DNA of 18,394 nt from JAICIG01 sp035532215 (GCA_035532215.1 DATKRK010000093.1:1-18394), one strand, 5' to 3'. Numbered from the stretch's first letter, positions 1 through 7,685 are shown. The notes: a model not told the origin generated them from the letters alone. Made by a program: numbers and translations.

Positions 1-306
1 GAAGGGAGCGGCGGACGGACATTCATAAGGCGTTCTTGACGCTTGCCGCGTCCCTGATCTGTATGACGTTTGTATTACAGTAGTCACTATCAGTAGGTCT
101 GCGGATGTTGTCATCGGACCGCGTTTTGTTACGGCCTCTTACCAGCCTTGCGAAATCCTACGCGCCAACGACAGATTGGAAAAGGGAAAGGCCCTGCTGA
201 CAGCGTCTGGAGACTTGCTTAACTCTGCCGGCCAAGCCTATCCTATTGGTTGGGATTCTCGGTTGCGTGGCCCTCTCATCGTTTGTCCAGAGAGGAAATC
301 GCCGAC
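1..306. other. Region before the first gene, no gene seen
   Basis: I see no convincing coding frame, RNA gene or mobile-element end in this stretch. A weak sigma70-like pair can be drawn, TTGCTT at 215-220 and TATCCT at 239-244 with an 18-base spacer. It would suit the regulator gene starting at 307 but matches the consensus poorly. The hexamer cagtag occurs twice within 79-97. Nothing firmer can be said. Confidence 0.4.
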
Positions 307-1233
307 ATGGCCCATATTCTCGTCGTCGACGACTCGGTCGTCGACTGTCGTATTGCCGCCAGCTTGCTCGGCAAGGGGACGATGCTTTCGGTCGAGACCG
401 CCGAAAACGGCCTGGCGGCTCTCGAACTCATCGAGCGCTCTCTGCCTGACTTGATCGTCACCGATTTGCAGATGCCCGAGCTGGACGGGCTGGGCCTGAT
501 CCACGCGCTGCGAACGCGCTATCCGCGCGTGCCGGTGATTCTGATGACGGCCCACGGCAGCGAAGAATTGGCGGTCGAAGCGCTCGAGGCCGGCGCCGCC
601 AGCTACGTGCCCAAGTCGCAATTGCCCGGCAAGTTGGTCGACACCGTCGAGCAGGTGCTGGCCTTGTCGCGGGCCAACTGCAGCTTCGAACAGCTCGCCG
701 GGAGCCTAATGCTCGCTGAATTCACATTGTTGCTCGGCAACGACGTTGCGCTGATCGACCCTTTGGTCGATGCCGTACAGCAACTGATCGAGCGGATGCA
801 CTTTTGCGACACGACGACGCGCATCCGCGTCGGCGTAGCGCTCGAAGAAGCACTGCTAAACGCCATTTACCGCGGAAACTTGGAAGTCGGCTCCGACGAT
901 TTGCAGGAAGACCGCGCGCGCCTGCTACGAGGCGACGGCGCCAGCCTCGTCGAAGATCGCCGCAGCCAACCGCCTTACCGCGACCGCAAAACGCTGGTGC
1001 GAATCAGCCTCACTCCCGAAGAAGCCCGCTTCACCGTGCGCGACGAAGGGCCGGGGTTCGACGTGACGCCGGTCGCGAAGGCCGACGATCCGGCGGCCGT
1101 CGTGCGCGAGGGGGGCTGCGGGCTGGTTCTGATGCGCACCTTCATGGACGAAGTCAGCTACAACGCCGCCGGCAACGAAGTGACGATGGTCAAACGCCGT
1201 AATTCCGGCAACGGTTATCACGCCAACCGCTAA
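307..1233 (+). CDS. Response regulator with C-terminal RsbW-like HATPase domain
   Basis: This 308-residue protein joins a receiver (REC) domain to an anti-sigma-type ATPase. The REC domain covers about residues 2-120, with the acidic pair D8/D9, the phosphoacceptor D53 in the motif VTDLQMPELDG, T81 and K103. The C-terminal part, about 140-300, carries HATPase_c_2-type motifs: an N-box (EEALLNAIYRGN), a G1 box (VRDEGPGFD) and a G2-like box (GGCGLVLMRTF). HATPase domains of the RsbW/SpoIIAB type phosphorylate anti-anti-sigma proteins or hold sigma factors. Phosphorylation of the REC domain therefore probably switches a partner-switching pathway. No histidine kinase or STAS partner is adjacent. 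The start at 307 was chosen over an in-frame ATG at 250 because the protein then begins MAHILVVDDS, as receivers do, and agagga lies about 10 bases upstream. It converges with the next gene. Confidence 0.88.
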   Translation: MAHILVVDDSVVDCRIAASLLGKGTMLSVETAENGLAALELIERSLPDLIVTDLQMPELDGLGLIHALRTRYPRVPVILMTAHGSEELAVEALEAGAASYVPKSQLPGKLVDTVEQVLALSRANCSFEQLAGSLMLAEFTLLLGNDVALIDPLVDAVQQLIERMHFCDTTTRIRVGVALEEALLNAIYRGNLEVGSDDLQEDRARLLRGDGASLVEDRRSQPPYRDRKTLVRISLTPEEARFTVRDEGPGFDVTPVAKADDPAAVVREGGCGLVLMRTFMDEVSYNAAGNEVTMVKRRNSGNGYHANR

Positions 1234-1268
1234 CCGCGCGGCGCCAGCCCGGCAAAGCGATTGAGGTT

Positions 1269-1331
1269 AGGTTCATCCGGAACCTGCGTATCTCGCGGCC
1301 GCTGGTCGGCCAGCGATGGATTTTCTTAGTG
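1269..1331. terminator. Two hairpins between convergent genes, possible terminator
   Basis: Two short stems lie between convergent stop codons. The first is AGGTTC/GAACCT (1269-1274 with 1280-1285). The second is CGCTGG/CCAGCG (1300-1305 with 1310-1315), followed after a few bases by a T-rich stretch, so on the plus strand it resembles a weak intrinsic terminator for the regulator gene. The stems are short and the T tract imperfect. Confidence 0.35.
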
Positions 1332-1394
1332 ATGCCTTTTCCAGGCTCTTCAAGAGGCGTTGGGAAGGCAGATTCCCCTGAGGAGCCGGATTCG

Positions 1395-2165
1395 TCAGGG
1401 CTTGCGCCCCTTGGCGTTCGTCCCGGGCGACGCAACTTTCGTCTGAACCCGCGATTTGTCCGCCTGGGCGTAGCTCTGCTTGAGCCGGGCGATGAATTGC
1501 TGCTCGGTGTAGATTCGGCCGGTGGGCTGGTTGAAGCCCTGGCCGTGGGGGGCTTGCGCGAGCATGTTGCCCATCGTCTTGCCCCAGGGCGTGGTGGTCA
1601 TGTAATCGATCATCTTGTAACCGTCCGGTCCGGCGGCCAAACGCCCGAGGAGCGTTTCGGCGTCGGAGAGGCGCGAGAGATGATCGACTCGATCGTATCC
1701 GCCCGGCAGGCGCTCGATATCGCGCATGAAGACGCGGTTGTCGTCACTCCGCAGCATTCGCACCAACAATTCGCGATCGCCCGGAACCTGCTTGAGGATT
1801 TCGTCGCGGTCCGCCACCTTCCAACCGAGCTTTTCCAACTGGTCGAACACCGGCGCCACGTCGCTTTGCGAGAGCAAGTCGCCTTTGCGATACTTCTTCA
1901 AGGTCGAAAAGTGCTTTTCCGCCGTCTTTTGCACCTCGGCGAACGTCGGCCAAGGCGCGAGCGGCGTTGCTTTTTTGGCGGCAGGAGTTGGCTTTGCCGC
2001 ACCCGGTTTCGGAGCGACGTTGGGGTTCAGAATGGTCAGCGGCTCTGCCGTAGCCGCAGACGCAAGTGCGGTCAGAGCGACGGTTAGAGCAATCGCGGCG
2101 CCTCGCAGCGAGCATTGATCGACCAAAGTTCCCGACCGCAAACAGGACTGCGAAACGAGCGGCAT
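1395..2165 (-). CDS. Exported protein of unknown function
   Basis: This 256-residue protein has an export signal: a long n-region with arginines at 10 and 21, a hydrophobic Ala/Leu/Val stretch at about 22-38 and a likely cleavage after ATA at residue 40. A Pro/Ala/Lys linker follows (about 41-72), then a mostly helical, charged region without cysteines to the end. I recognise no domain. The C-terminal half contains segments such as GGYDRVDHLSRLSD and PDGYKMIDYMTTTPWGKTMGNML. The reading frame extends upstream to 2357, but the start at 2165 is preferred: it has aggagt nine bases upstream and puts the signal peptide near the N-terminus. The gene is divergent from the gene at 2350 and convergent with the regulator at 307. 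Confidence 0.75.
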   Translation of the reverse strand: MPLVSQSCLRSGTLVDQCSLRGAAIALTVALTALASAATAEPLTILNPNVAPKPGAAKPTPAAKKATPLAPWPTFAEVQKTAEKHFSTLKKYRKGDLLSQSDVAPVFDQLEKLGWKVADRDEILKQVPGDRELLVRMLRSDDNRVFMRDIERLPGGYDRVDHLSRLSDAETLLGRLAAGPDGYKMIDYMTTTPWGKTMGNMLAQAPHGQGFNQPTGRIYTEQQFIARLKQSYAQADKSRVQTKVASPGTNAKGRKP

Positions 2166-2252
2166 TGCAAAGACTCCTGTCCTGGACAGATGCACCGAGG
2201 ACTCGATCCGAGCTGAATTGAAGGACCTTTCAAACATAGAATATTCGGCCCC

Positions 2253-2326
2253 GTCGCGAGTCTCTGTCGCGAGCGATTTTGCGATCGATCGGAAAAATCG
2301 CCCGGCGCTGGCCTGACGGCCAGCGC
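2253..2326. promoter_or_regulatory. Divergent intergenic region rich in symmetric sites
   Basis: The spacer between divergent starts at 2165 and 2350 is dense in symmetry. A direct repeat gtcgcgag occurs at 2253-2260 and 2266-2273, a 13-base step. Inverted arms GCGATTTT (2273-2280) and AAAATCGC (2294-2301) enclose a palindromic cgatcgatcg. A perfect 9-bp stem, GCGCTGGCC/GGCCAGCGC with loop tgac, lies at 2305-2326. Operator and hairpin roles are inferred from the position alone. Confidence 0.35.
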
Positions 2327-2349
2327 GGAATCTGTTAGCCTGGAATCCC

Positions 2350-2682
2350 ATGGCCACTTTGGTTTACGCCGTCTCGCAGCCCGATTTGCCCCCCTTCAAA
2401 ATGTCGGATCGATTCCGGCATGAAATTGCGTATTTTATGAGTCTTCCGGGCGAGCAGGGGGCGCCGATGGTCGCCGAGGGCGAATATTGGGTAAGTGAGG
2501 AAAACACGAGAAGATGGCTAGACGAGGGCGTCCTTTCGCTCGTCTCGCCGCTCGACAGCGAAAACCGGACGGAAGTTGAGTTGAGCGAAGAGCAGGAAGC
2601 TTGGCTCGAATGGATGCTCAATCACAAAGTCGAACGCGTCCGCTTACAGGCCTCGGCTGCAGAAAAGGCAAGCTTTTCTTGA
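2350..2682 (+). CDS. Small hypothetical protein
   Basis: This 110-residue soluble protein has no signal peptide and no membrane segment. It is acidic and aromatic-rich, with YFMSLPGEQGAP, EGEYWVSEENTRRWLDEG and an EEQEAWLEWM segment near the end. I do not assign a known domain. The pattern of short tryptophan/glutamate motifs resembles conserved hypotheticals of planctomycetes from memory only. The ATG at 2350 is the first in frame; no strong ribosome-binding site is visible ahead of it. The gene lies 70 bases upstream of the zinc-ribbon gene in the same direction, but a stable hairpin separates them. Confidence 0.65.
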   Translation: MATLVYAVSQPDLPPFKMSDRFRHEIAYFMSLPGEQGAPMVAEGEYWVSEENTRRWLDEGVLSLVSPLDSENRTEVELSEEQEAWLEWMLNHKVERVRLQASAAEKASFS

Positions 2683-2706
2683 ACTGCGAACGCTGATTTC
2701 GTACAC

Positions 2707-2729
2707 TTCCGCCTGATAGTCAGGCGGAA
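2707..2729. terminator. Perfect 10-bp hairpin between two small genes
   Basis: TTCCGCCTGA at 2707-2716 pairs exactly with TCAGGCGGAA at 2720-2729 across a 3-base loop (tag). It starts 25 bases after the stop at 2682 and ends just before the ribosome-binding site of the next gene. There is no T tract, so it may be a processing or attenuation hairpin rather than an intrinsic terminator. Confidence 0.45.
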
Positions 2730-2752
2730 ATGCGGTAGAAGGAGATACCGAA

Positions 2753-2989
2753 ATGGCGGAATGCGCATACTTCGTGCAGGAATGTCCGACCTGCGGGCGA
2801 AACTTGCACATCCGAGTCGAACATCTCGGCAAGCGAGTCGTTTGCCAACATTGCCGGGGCCAGCTTTTGGCCGCCGATCGTTCCGCGTCGGCGCCCATAG
2901 AGCCTCCTGTGACTCCGCGCGTATCACTCATCGATCGGGCCGAAGAACTCTTGGATTTGGCCGATCAGCGCCGCAATTTGCCTCGTTAG
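2753..2989 (+). CDS. Small zinc-ribbon protein
   Basis: This 78-residue protein has two CxxC knuckles, CPTC at residues 11-14 and CQHC at 31-34, forming a zinc ribbon of the kind seen at the N-terminus of many planctomycete proteins. Residues 35-60 form a Pro/Ala/Ser linker, and a short helix (LIDRAEELLDLADQRR) ends the protein. An aaggaga Shine-Dalgarno sequence lies eight to nine bases before the ATG, which makes the start secure. No catalytic domain is present, so the protein probably acts as a small adaptor or nucleic-acid or protein-binding module. That role is inference. Confidence 0.78.
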   Translation: MAECAYFVQECPTCGRNLHIRVEHLGKRVVCQHCRGQLLAADRSASAPIEPPVTPRVSLIDRAEELLDLADQRRNLPR

Positions 2990-3044
2990 AGATTTGCCTG
3001 CGTAGAGACGCGGCAGAGCAACACGCCTGATCGCACCAGCCGAG

Positions 3045-3303
3045 TCAGCTCTTTCTGGAATACAGCCCGGCCACGTACTCTTCGTAGCCGTTGTAAAGCT
3101 GCGTGGCGAATTCGTCGTTCGAGCCGAGCATCCGCTCGTTCGATTGCGGCTCGCCTTCGCCTTTTTGTACGCATCCCAAACAAGCTGCTTGGAAATCTCG
3201 TACAGCTTTGCGTTGTCCTGAACTCCTCCCATCGCTGGTGGGTTTGCGCCGTCTGACGCTGGAACTCGACGAAGTGACGGCGGAGGATGAACGGACGATC
3301 CAT
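3045..3303 (-). pseudogene. Small ORF broken by two apparent single-base losses
   Basis: Reading the minus strand from the ATG at 3303 gives a protein-like segment beginning MDRPFILRRHFVEFQRQTAQ. Near 3223-3230 the natural-looking continuation moves to a second frame (VQDNAKLYEISKQLVWDAYKKAKA). Near 3135-3145 it moves to a third frame (EPQSNERMLGSNDEFATQL, then YNGYEEYVAGLYSRKS) and stops at 3045. Both shifts are of the same sense: one base is missing each time. Adding two bases to 259 gives 261, exactly 87 codons. The product would be about 86 residues, soluble and helix-rich, of no family known to me. It lies 34 bases downstream of the AlgH-like gene in the same direction. It could be a decaying gene or one hit by sequencing errors. 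No clear ribosome-binding site precedes it. Confidence 0.5.
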
Positions 3304-3337
3304 CTGCTGACGAATTCTTGGGAAGCGGCCGAGCCGG

Positions 3338-3895
3338 CTAATTCAAGCCCGGCTCTTTCGGCACGTGCTTGATTTTCAAGACCGCGATCAGCTCGCGGGA
3401 CTTGATCTCTTTGGTCGTCTGTTCCCAGAGTTGGTCGTGATCTCCGAACACATGTTCCGGGCTGGCCTGTAAAGTCAGCCAGGCGGATTCTTCCAACTCG
3501 CGTTCCAGTTGGCCGGCGCCCCAGCCGGAATAGCCAACGAAAAAGCGGGCCGTGTCGTCGTCCCCGGTCGCCAACTCCTCAAGGTTGGCTTGGCTGGCGG
3601 CCACGTAGACGCCCGGCATTACGTCGATCTCGGATAGCGTCTCCTGGGCGTGCAAGGCCATCAACGGGCCTTCGACCGGTCCGCCCAGGCACAAGGGCGC
3701 GCGGCTTTGGCAGGTCGTCTCGCTGATTTGCTTCCAAATCTGCTGAATCGTGGCGTGCGTGCGGCGGTTGAGGATCAAGCCAGCCGCGCCTTCGTCGTCG
3801 TGCCGAAAAATCAACACGACTGCATGAAAGAAATTCGGGTCGCGCAACTCAGGCGCGGCAACCAGCAGATGTCCTTGCAGCGATTTCATGCTCAC
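3338..3895 (-). CDS. AlgH/YqgE (UPF0301) family protein
   Basis: This 185-residue protein matches the AlgH/YqgE family in length and motifs: an N-terminal SLQGHLLVAAPELRDPNFFHAVVLI segment (about residues 5-29), GAAGLILNRRT, the LGGPV motif in the middle, and the signature GYSGWGAGQLERELEESAWL near residue 140. The family is widespread. It has been linked genetically to alginate regulation in Pseudomonas, but its biochemical role is not settled. The GTG at 3895 overlaps the stop of the transporter gene by four bases, which indicates translational coupling. An in-frame ATG at 3889 is an equally possible start. Confidence 0.9.
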   Translation of the reverse strand: MSMKSLQGHLLVAAPELRDPNFFHAVVLIFRHDDEGAAGLILNRRTHATIQQIWKQISETTCQSRAPLCLGGPVEGPLMALHAQETLSEIDVMPGVYVAASQANLEELATGDDDTARFFVGYSGWGAGQLERELEESAWLTLQASPEHVFGDHDQLWEQTTKEIKSRELIAVLKIKHVPKEPGLN

Positions 3896-4779
3896 TTACT
3901 CACGCCAGCCAGCGGAGCGGATTCCGGATCGCGTCTGAGCATCAGCCAGGCGGTGGGCGCCAGAACGAGCGCCATTCCCAGAATCGTCAGCGGGTCGAAC
4001 GAGCGCCCCCAGAATAACCGATCGAACACGACTCCGAAAACCACCTGCGACAATCCTGTCACCGAGACTTTCGCCGCGGGCCCGGCGGCGAAGGCCTTGG
4101 TCAACATCACCTGGCCGACCGTCGCCGTCAGGCCGATTCCCAGCAGGATCAAAAGCGTGGTCGGATCGTCGAGGCCGCGCGCGGGCGTTGGCCCGGCAAA
4201 CCGGGGAAACAACATCAAGCAGACGAACAGACCGACGGCCGAGAAATGGACCACAATGGCTCGCGGATCGACGTCTTGCAGCCGGTGCAGGCCGAGCATG
4301 GCAACGGCCGTCGAGACGGAACTGGCCAAGGCCGCCATCGCAGCGAAATTGCCTTCGGCGAAATGCGGCTGCTCGACCAGTGCGACGCCCGCCAGCCCCG
4401 CAGCCAGCGAGAGCCAGAGTTGCGGCGTAGGCGCCTCGCTGAGCACGGGCCAGCTCAACAGCGCCACCCACAGCGGAAAGACATTGGTCAGCGTCAGCAC
4501 GTCGCCGACCGGCATCCTCGGCAGTGCGAAGAATGTACAGACCAGGCTGACGCTGCCGGCAAGGCTGCGAATCCACAACGTGCGGCGTCGCCAAACCAGT
4601 TTCACCTTGGCCGTTCTCGCCAGCGCCCAGGCAAAGACCAACGCCAAGGCGGTGCGGGCCATGGCCACCACCAGCCAGTCGCAGCGTTTCTCCAGCGCGT
4701 GGGCCAAGGCACCCATGCAAGCGAACGACAAGGCGCCTGAGAGCATCCAAACGTAGGGCAGCGCAGATCGGTTGAACAC
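3892..4779 (-). CDS. EamA-family (DMT superfamily) membrane transporter
   Basis: This 295-residue integral membrane protein shows about ten hydrophobic helices arranged as two EamA repeats (about residues 8-135 and 148-280), typical of drug/metabolite transporters. Recognisable pieces are the first helix (YVWMLSGALSFACMGALAHAL), the conserved LTNVFPLWVALL of repeat one and the SQVVFGVVFDRLFWG of repeat two. Such proteins export amino acids, nucleotide-related compounds or other metabolites; the substrate cannot be read from the sequence. The start is a GTG at 4779, with aggaa about 15 bases and gggga a few bases upstream. It is first in a minus-strand unit with the AlgH-like gene and the broken small ORF. 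Confidence 0.85.
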   Translation of the reverse strand: MFNRSALPYVWMLSGALSFACMGALAHALEKRCDWLVVAMARTALALVFAWALARTAKVKLVWRRRTLWIRSLAGSVSLVCTFFALPRMPVGDVLTLTNVFPLWVALLSWPVLSEAPTPQLWLSLAAGLAGVALVEQPHFAEGNFAAMAALASSVSTAVAMLGLHRLQDVDPRAIVVHFSAVGLFVCLMLFPRFAGPTPARGLDDPTTLLILLGIGLTATVGQVMLTKAFAAGPAAKVSVTGLSQVVFGVVFDRLFWGRSFDPLTILGMALVLAPTAWLMLRRDPESAPLAGVSK

Positions 4780-5075
4780 GGTCCCCGTTGATTTCCTCGA
4801 AGCGTGTGGGCGGGTAGCTGGGGTCGGCGGGCAACATGCCGCCGGATGAGCGGGGGCTCGCTAGGCCGCCGCCGCAGTCGCGATTCGTCGCGTTCCGGCC
4901 TATTATAGCCGACGAGCCGAGTTCCTTGCGACGCCCGCCCTCGTCGAAACGCATTCGCCGGATTAGAATTCTCGCGGGGCTTGAATATTGCGGCCGGCGC
5001 GGCGTCGCGCGATCGGCTTGCGAGCCGGCCGAGGTCGGCGGCTCGGCCCTCCCGTTTCGAAGTCCGGTCCTGACG
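4780..5075. other. Divergent spacer between transporter and mgtE
   Basis: This stretch of 296 bases separates the divergent transporter and mgtE genes. The mgtE frame stays open back to 4836, but the translated extension is Arg/Pro-rich and unlike any MgtE, so I treat it as non-coding. A tattat motif near 4900 is the only A/T-rich patch and could serve as a -10 box for either strand. No convincing -35 box accompanies it. Confidence 0.35.
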
Positions 5076-6473
5076 ATGGTGCCGCTCATGAGACATCCCC
5101 TGCTGGCGCCTGACTTGCGCGAATTGATCGTGGAACGCAACGAGGCCGCGTTGCAAGAGTTCTTCGCCGGACGCCACCCGGCAGACTCTGCGGAACTGCT
5201 CGACGATCTGGAGCCGGCTGAAGCCCACTTCGTGCTCGACTTGCTGGGCGGCCGCGAACAGGCCGCCGTGTTTTCGTATCTCGAGCCGGAATTGCAGGAC
5301 GGCGCGGCCGGCCTGATGGAACGGGGAGCCATCGCGTCGCTGTTGACGTTCATGTCGCACGACGAGCGCGCCGACTTCGTCAGCCGCTTGCCGCCGGAAC
5401 GGGTCGAACGCATCTTGCCGCTGTTGGCACATGCGGAGCGCGAGGATATTCGCGCCCTGGCGTCTTACCAGGCAGGCACGGCCGGGGCGGTCATGACCAG
5501 CGACTATGCGACCGTGCCGGCCGAGAGCACGGCGGCGGCCGCGATCGACCGGCTGCGTCACGAGGCGCCCGACCGCGAAACGATTTATTACTGCTACGTC
5601 GTCGACGAAAAGCGGCGACTGATCGGCTTCGTGTCGCTCAAGGACCTGATCCTGGCGCCGGCCAATCGCCCGGTTTCGCAGATCATGCAGACCGAGGTGG
5701 TTTCGGTCACGGTCGACGAAGACCAGGAAGAGGCGGCCGCCAAGTTGATGGAATACGACCTGATCGCGCTGCCGATCGTCGATGCCGAAGGCCGGCTGGT
5801 GGGCATCGTCACGCACGACGACGTGATCGACGTGATCGTCGACGAAGCCACCGAAGACGTCTACCGCATGGGCGCCGTCGAACCGTTGATGGACAGTTAC
5901 CTGCGTACGCCGTTCGCCACGTTGTGGGGCAAACGCGCCTTTTGGCTGGCGATCCTGTTCGCGGGCGGCTTTTTGACCACGACGGCCATGGCCCGCTTCC
6001 AATGGCTGACCGATAAGTGGCGCGATCTGGTGCTGTTCTTGCCGCTGATCATCTCGGCCGGCGGCAATTGCGGGTCGCAGTCGGCCACGCTGATCACCCG
6101 CGCGCTGGCTCTCGGCGAGGTCAAACCCAGCGACTGGTTTCGCGTGGTTTGGTACGAGATTCTGATGGGCGCCTCGCTCGGTTTGGCGCTGGGAGGCGTC
6201 GGCTTCCTGCGCGCCTGGTTCACGCCGCTGGAAGCCCTCAAAGGGATCGACGGCCTGGGCGCCGAGCACTTGCTCGTGAAGCTCGCGGCGGTCGTCGCCG
6301 CGGGGGTGGCCGCCGTCGTGCTCTGCGGCAACCTGGTCGGCGCCACCTTGCCCTTGGCCTTGAAACGGCTCGGTCTCGACCCGGCGTTGATGTCGAACCC
6401 GGTGGTCGCCAGCCTCGTCGACGTAACCGGTATCGTGGCCTACTTCACCATCGCTCAATGGATGCTCGGATGA
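5076..6473 (+). CDS. mgtE: MgtE-type magnesium transporter
   Basis: This 465-residue protein has the full MgtE architecture. An N-terminal helical MgtE_N domain (about residues 15-135) is followed by two CBS domains (about 138-260) and a pore domain with five membrane helices (about 287-463). The pore domain carries the conserved LPLIISAGGNCGSQS motif and the SLVDVTG motif in the last helix, where the aspartate lines the ion path. MgtE moves Mg2+ into the cell and closes when cytosolic Mg2+ binds the N and CBS domains. The start at 5076 removes an Arg/Pro-rich upstream extension; an ATG at 5088 is a possible alternative, and neither has a strong ribosome-binding site. The stop overlaps the deoC start (ATGA). 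Confidence 0.93.
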   Translation: MVPLMRHPLLAPDLRELIVERNEAALQEFFAGRHPADSAELLDDLEPAEAHFVLDLLGGREQAAVFSYLEPELQDGAAGLMERGAIASLLTFMSHDERADFVSRLPPERVERILPLLAHAEREDIRALASYQAGTAGAVMTSDYATVPAESTAAAAIDRLRHEAPDRETIYYCYVVDEKRRLIGFVSLKDLILAPANRPVSQIMQTEVVSVTVDEDQEEAAAKLMEYDLIALPIVDAEGRLVGIVTHDDVIDVIVDEATEDVYRMGAVEPLMDSYLRTPFATLWGKRAFWLAILFAGGFLTTTAMARFQWLTDKWRDLVLFLPLIISAGGNCGSQSATLITRALALGEVKPSDWFRVVWYEILMGASLGLALGGVGFLRAWFTPLEALKGIDGLGAEHLLVKLAAVVAAGVAAVVLCGNLVGATLPLALKRLGLDPALMSNPVVASLVDVTGIVAYFTIAQWMLG

Positions 6474-7165
6474 TGATGACCGACTTCTGCTATCTCGATA
6501 TCGCCAAAATGATCGACCACTCGCTGTTGCAGCCGACGCTGACCGACGCCGAGTTGGAAGCCGGCTGCCGGCTGGCGCTGGAATACGACGTGGCGAGCGT
6601 CTGCATCAAGCCGTATTACCTGAAGCGCTGCGCCGACATCCTTGCCGGCAGCACGGTCAAGGCCAGCACGACGATCGGCTTTCCCCACGGCGGCCACACG
6701 ACGCGAATCAAACTGCTCGAGGCCCAAGAGGCGCTCGACCACGGCTGCCAGGAACTCGACATGGTGGCGAACATCGGCAAAGCGCTCTCGGGCGACTGGC
6801 ATTTCGTCCGCGCCGACATTCAGGCCGTCGTCGACGCGGCGCACTCCCGCGGCCAGATCGTCAAAGTGATCTTCGAGAATTGCTATCTGCAAGACGAGCA
6901 CAAGATCCGCCTCTGCGAAATCTGCGGCGAAGTCGGCGCCGATTTCGTAAAAACGTCGACCGGCTACGGCTCGGGAGGCGCCACGCTCGAGGATCTCAAG
7001 CTGATGCGCCAGCACTCGCCCGCCGCCGTGCAGGTCAAAGCGGCCGGCGGCGTGCGGACATTCGACCAACTGCTCGAAGTCCGCGCCCTCGGCGTGAGCC
7101 GCGTCGGCGCCAGCCGCACCGCCGAAATGTTGGACGAGTGCCGCCGCCAGCTTGGCGGCGGCTAG
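6470..7165 (+). CDS. deoC: Deoxyribose-phosphate aldolase
   Basis: This 231-residue class I aldolase cleaves 2-deoxyribose-5-phosphate to glyceraldehyde-3-phosphate and acetaldehyde in deoxynucleoside catabolism. The Schiff-base lysine is K161 in FVKTSTGYGSGGAT. The proton-relay residues are D97 in ELDMVANIG and K190 in VQVKAAGGVR. IDHSLLQPT near the N-terminus and TTIGFPHG are also typical. Three consecutive ATG codons (6470, 6473, 6476) can serve as start. The first forms a 4-base ATGA overlap with the mgtE stop, so translation is probably coupled. The last codons form a perfect 10-bp hairpin directly before the stop. Length is close to the usual 220-260 residues. Confidence 0.94.
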   Translation: MMMTDFCYLDIAKMIDHSLLQPTLTDAELEAGCRLALEYDVASVCIKPYYLKRCADILAGSTVKASTTIGFPHGGHTTRIKLLEAQEALDHGCQELDMVANIGKALSGDWHFVRADIQAVVDAAHSRGQIVKVIFENCYLQDEHKIRLCEICGEVGADFVKTSTGYGSGGATLEDLKLMRQHSPAAVQVKAAGGVRTFDQLLEVRALGVSRVGASRTAEMLDECRRQLGGG

Positions 7166-7201
7166 CGCCCCGAACAATTGACGCTGCCGCACTCGTTCGG
7201 G
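7140..7201 (+). terminator. Hairpins at the end of deoC
   Basis: GCCGCCGCCA (7140-7149) pairs exactly with TGGCGGCGGC (7153-7162) across three bases, immediately before the TAG stop. A second, looser stem joins CCCGAAC (7169-7175) and GTTCGGG (7195-7201) with a 19-base loop. No T run follows, so a terminator role is possible but not proven. Confidence 0.4.
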
Positions 7202-7685
7202 TAGGCTCGTCGGAAGTGCGATTCGGCGGCCGCCTTCAGGACCGACGGCGGGCGATCACGTCTTTTCCGCGGTTGACGTTGAAGGCGAATGCTTATGGCT
7301 ACAGCCGTCGAAATTGCCCGCGATCGCCTTGCCGGCCGCCATTCCGGCCGAAGAATGCGATCTGGCGCCACGGGCGTCCACGGTGTTCACCGATCGGCTC
7401 GCGGGGGGCTGGTTGAGCGTTTGATCAAATCGCGATTTGACGAGCGGCCCGACTTTATCGCAGGATCGCCGGCGCAAACTCTCGACGCGGCAGCATCTTA
7501 AGTTATGGTGCAGGGGGCCGAACTTTTGGTCCAAGCATCCTGTCTGGCTCTCAGCAGGCAGGACGCGTGCATCACGACAGTTCGAAACGAGATCGCCGCA
7601 TCCGCGCTTCGCAAGGGCTGGACCGGGCGTGTATGATAGAACCAAACCCTGCGGCCTCGGGGTTGAGTCACTGCGGCGCAAACTG
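7166..7685. other. 520-base gap without a convincing gene
   Basis: No reading frame here has recognisable protein features. The kinase frame is open back to 7437, but that extension is Arg/Ser-rich and lacks a ribosome-binding site. One minus-strand frame ends with AYPNECGSVNCSGR near 7166-7215, which looks slightly protein-like but has no extended support. A tatgat box at 7632-7637 with a poor -35 (region 7608-7614) could start transcription of the kinase gene about 45 bases before its ATG. Confidence 0.35.

Noticed and set aside
1329..2087. 252-residue plus-strand open frame
   Set aside because: It lies antisense to the exported protein gene, which has a ribosome-binding site and signal peptide. 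The plus-strand translation shows no protein family features.
3896..5413. 505-residue minus-strand open frame over the transporter and mgtE
   Set aside because: It is in a different frame from the EamA gene, is Arg/Gly-rich without hydrophobic helices, and overlaps two well-supported genes.
4602..6458. 618-residue minus-strand open frame
   Set aside because: It is antisense to mgtE and rich in His/Arg/Gln/Asp, a typical shadow of GC-rich coding DNA. mgtE on the other strand is unambiguous.
7162..7501. Small frames on both strands after deoC
   Set aside because: They are Arg/Ser-rich, have no ribosome-binding site and no recognisable motif. I could not support any as a gene.
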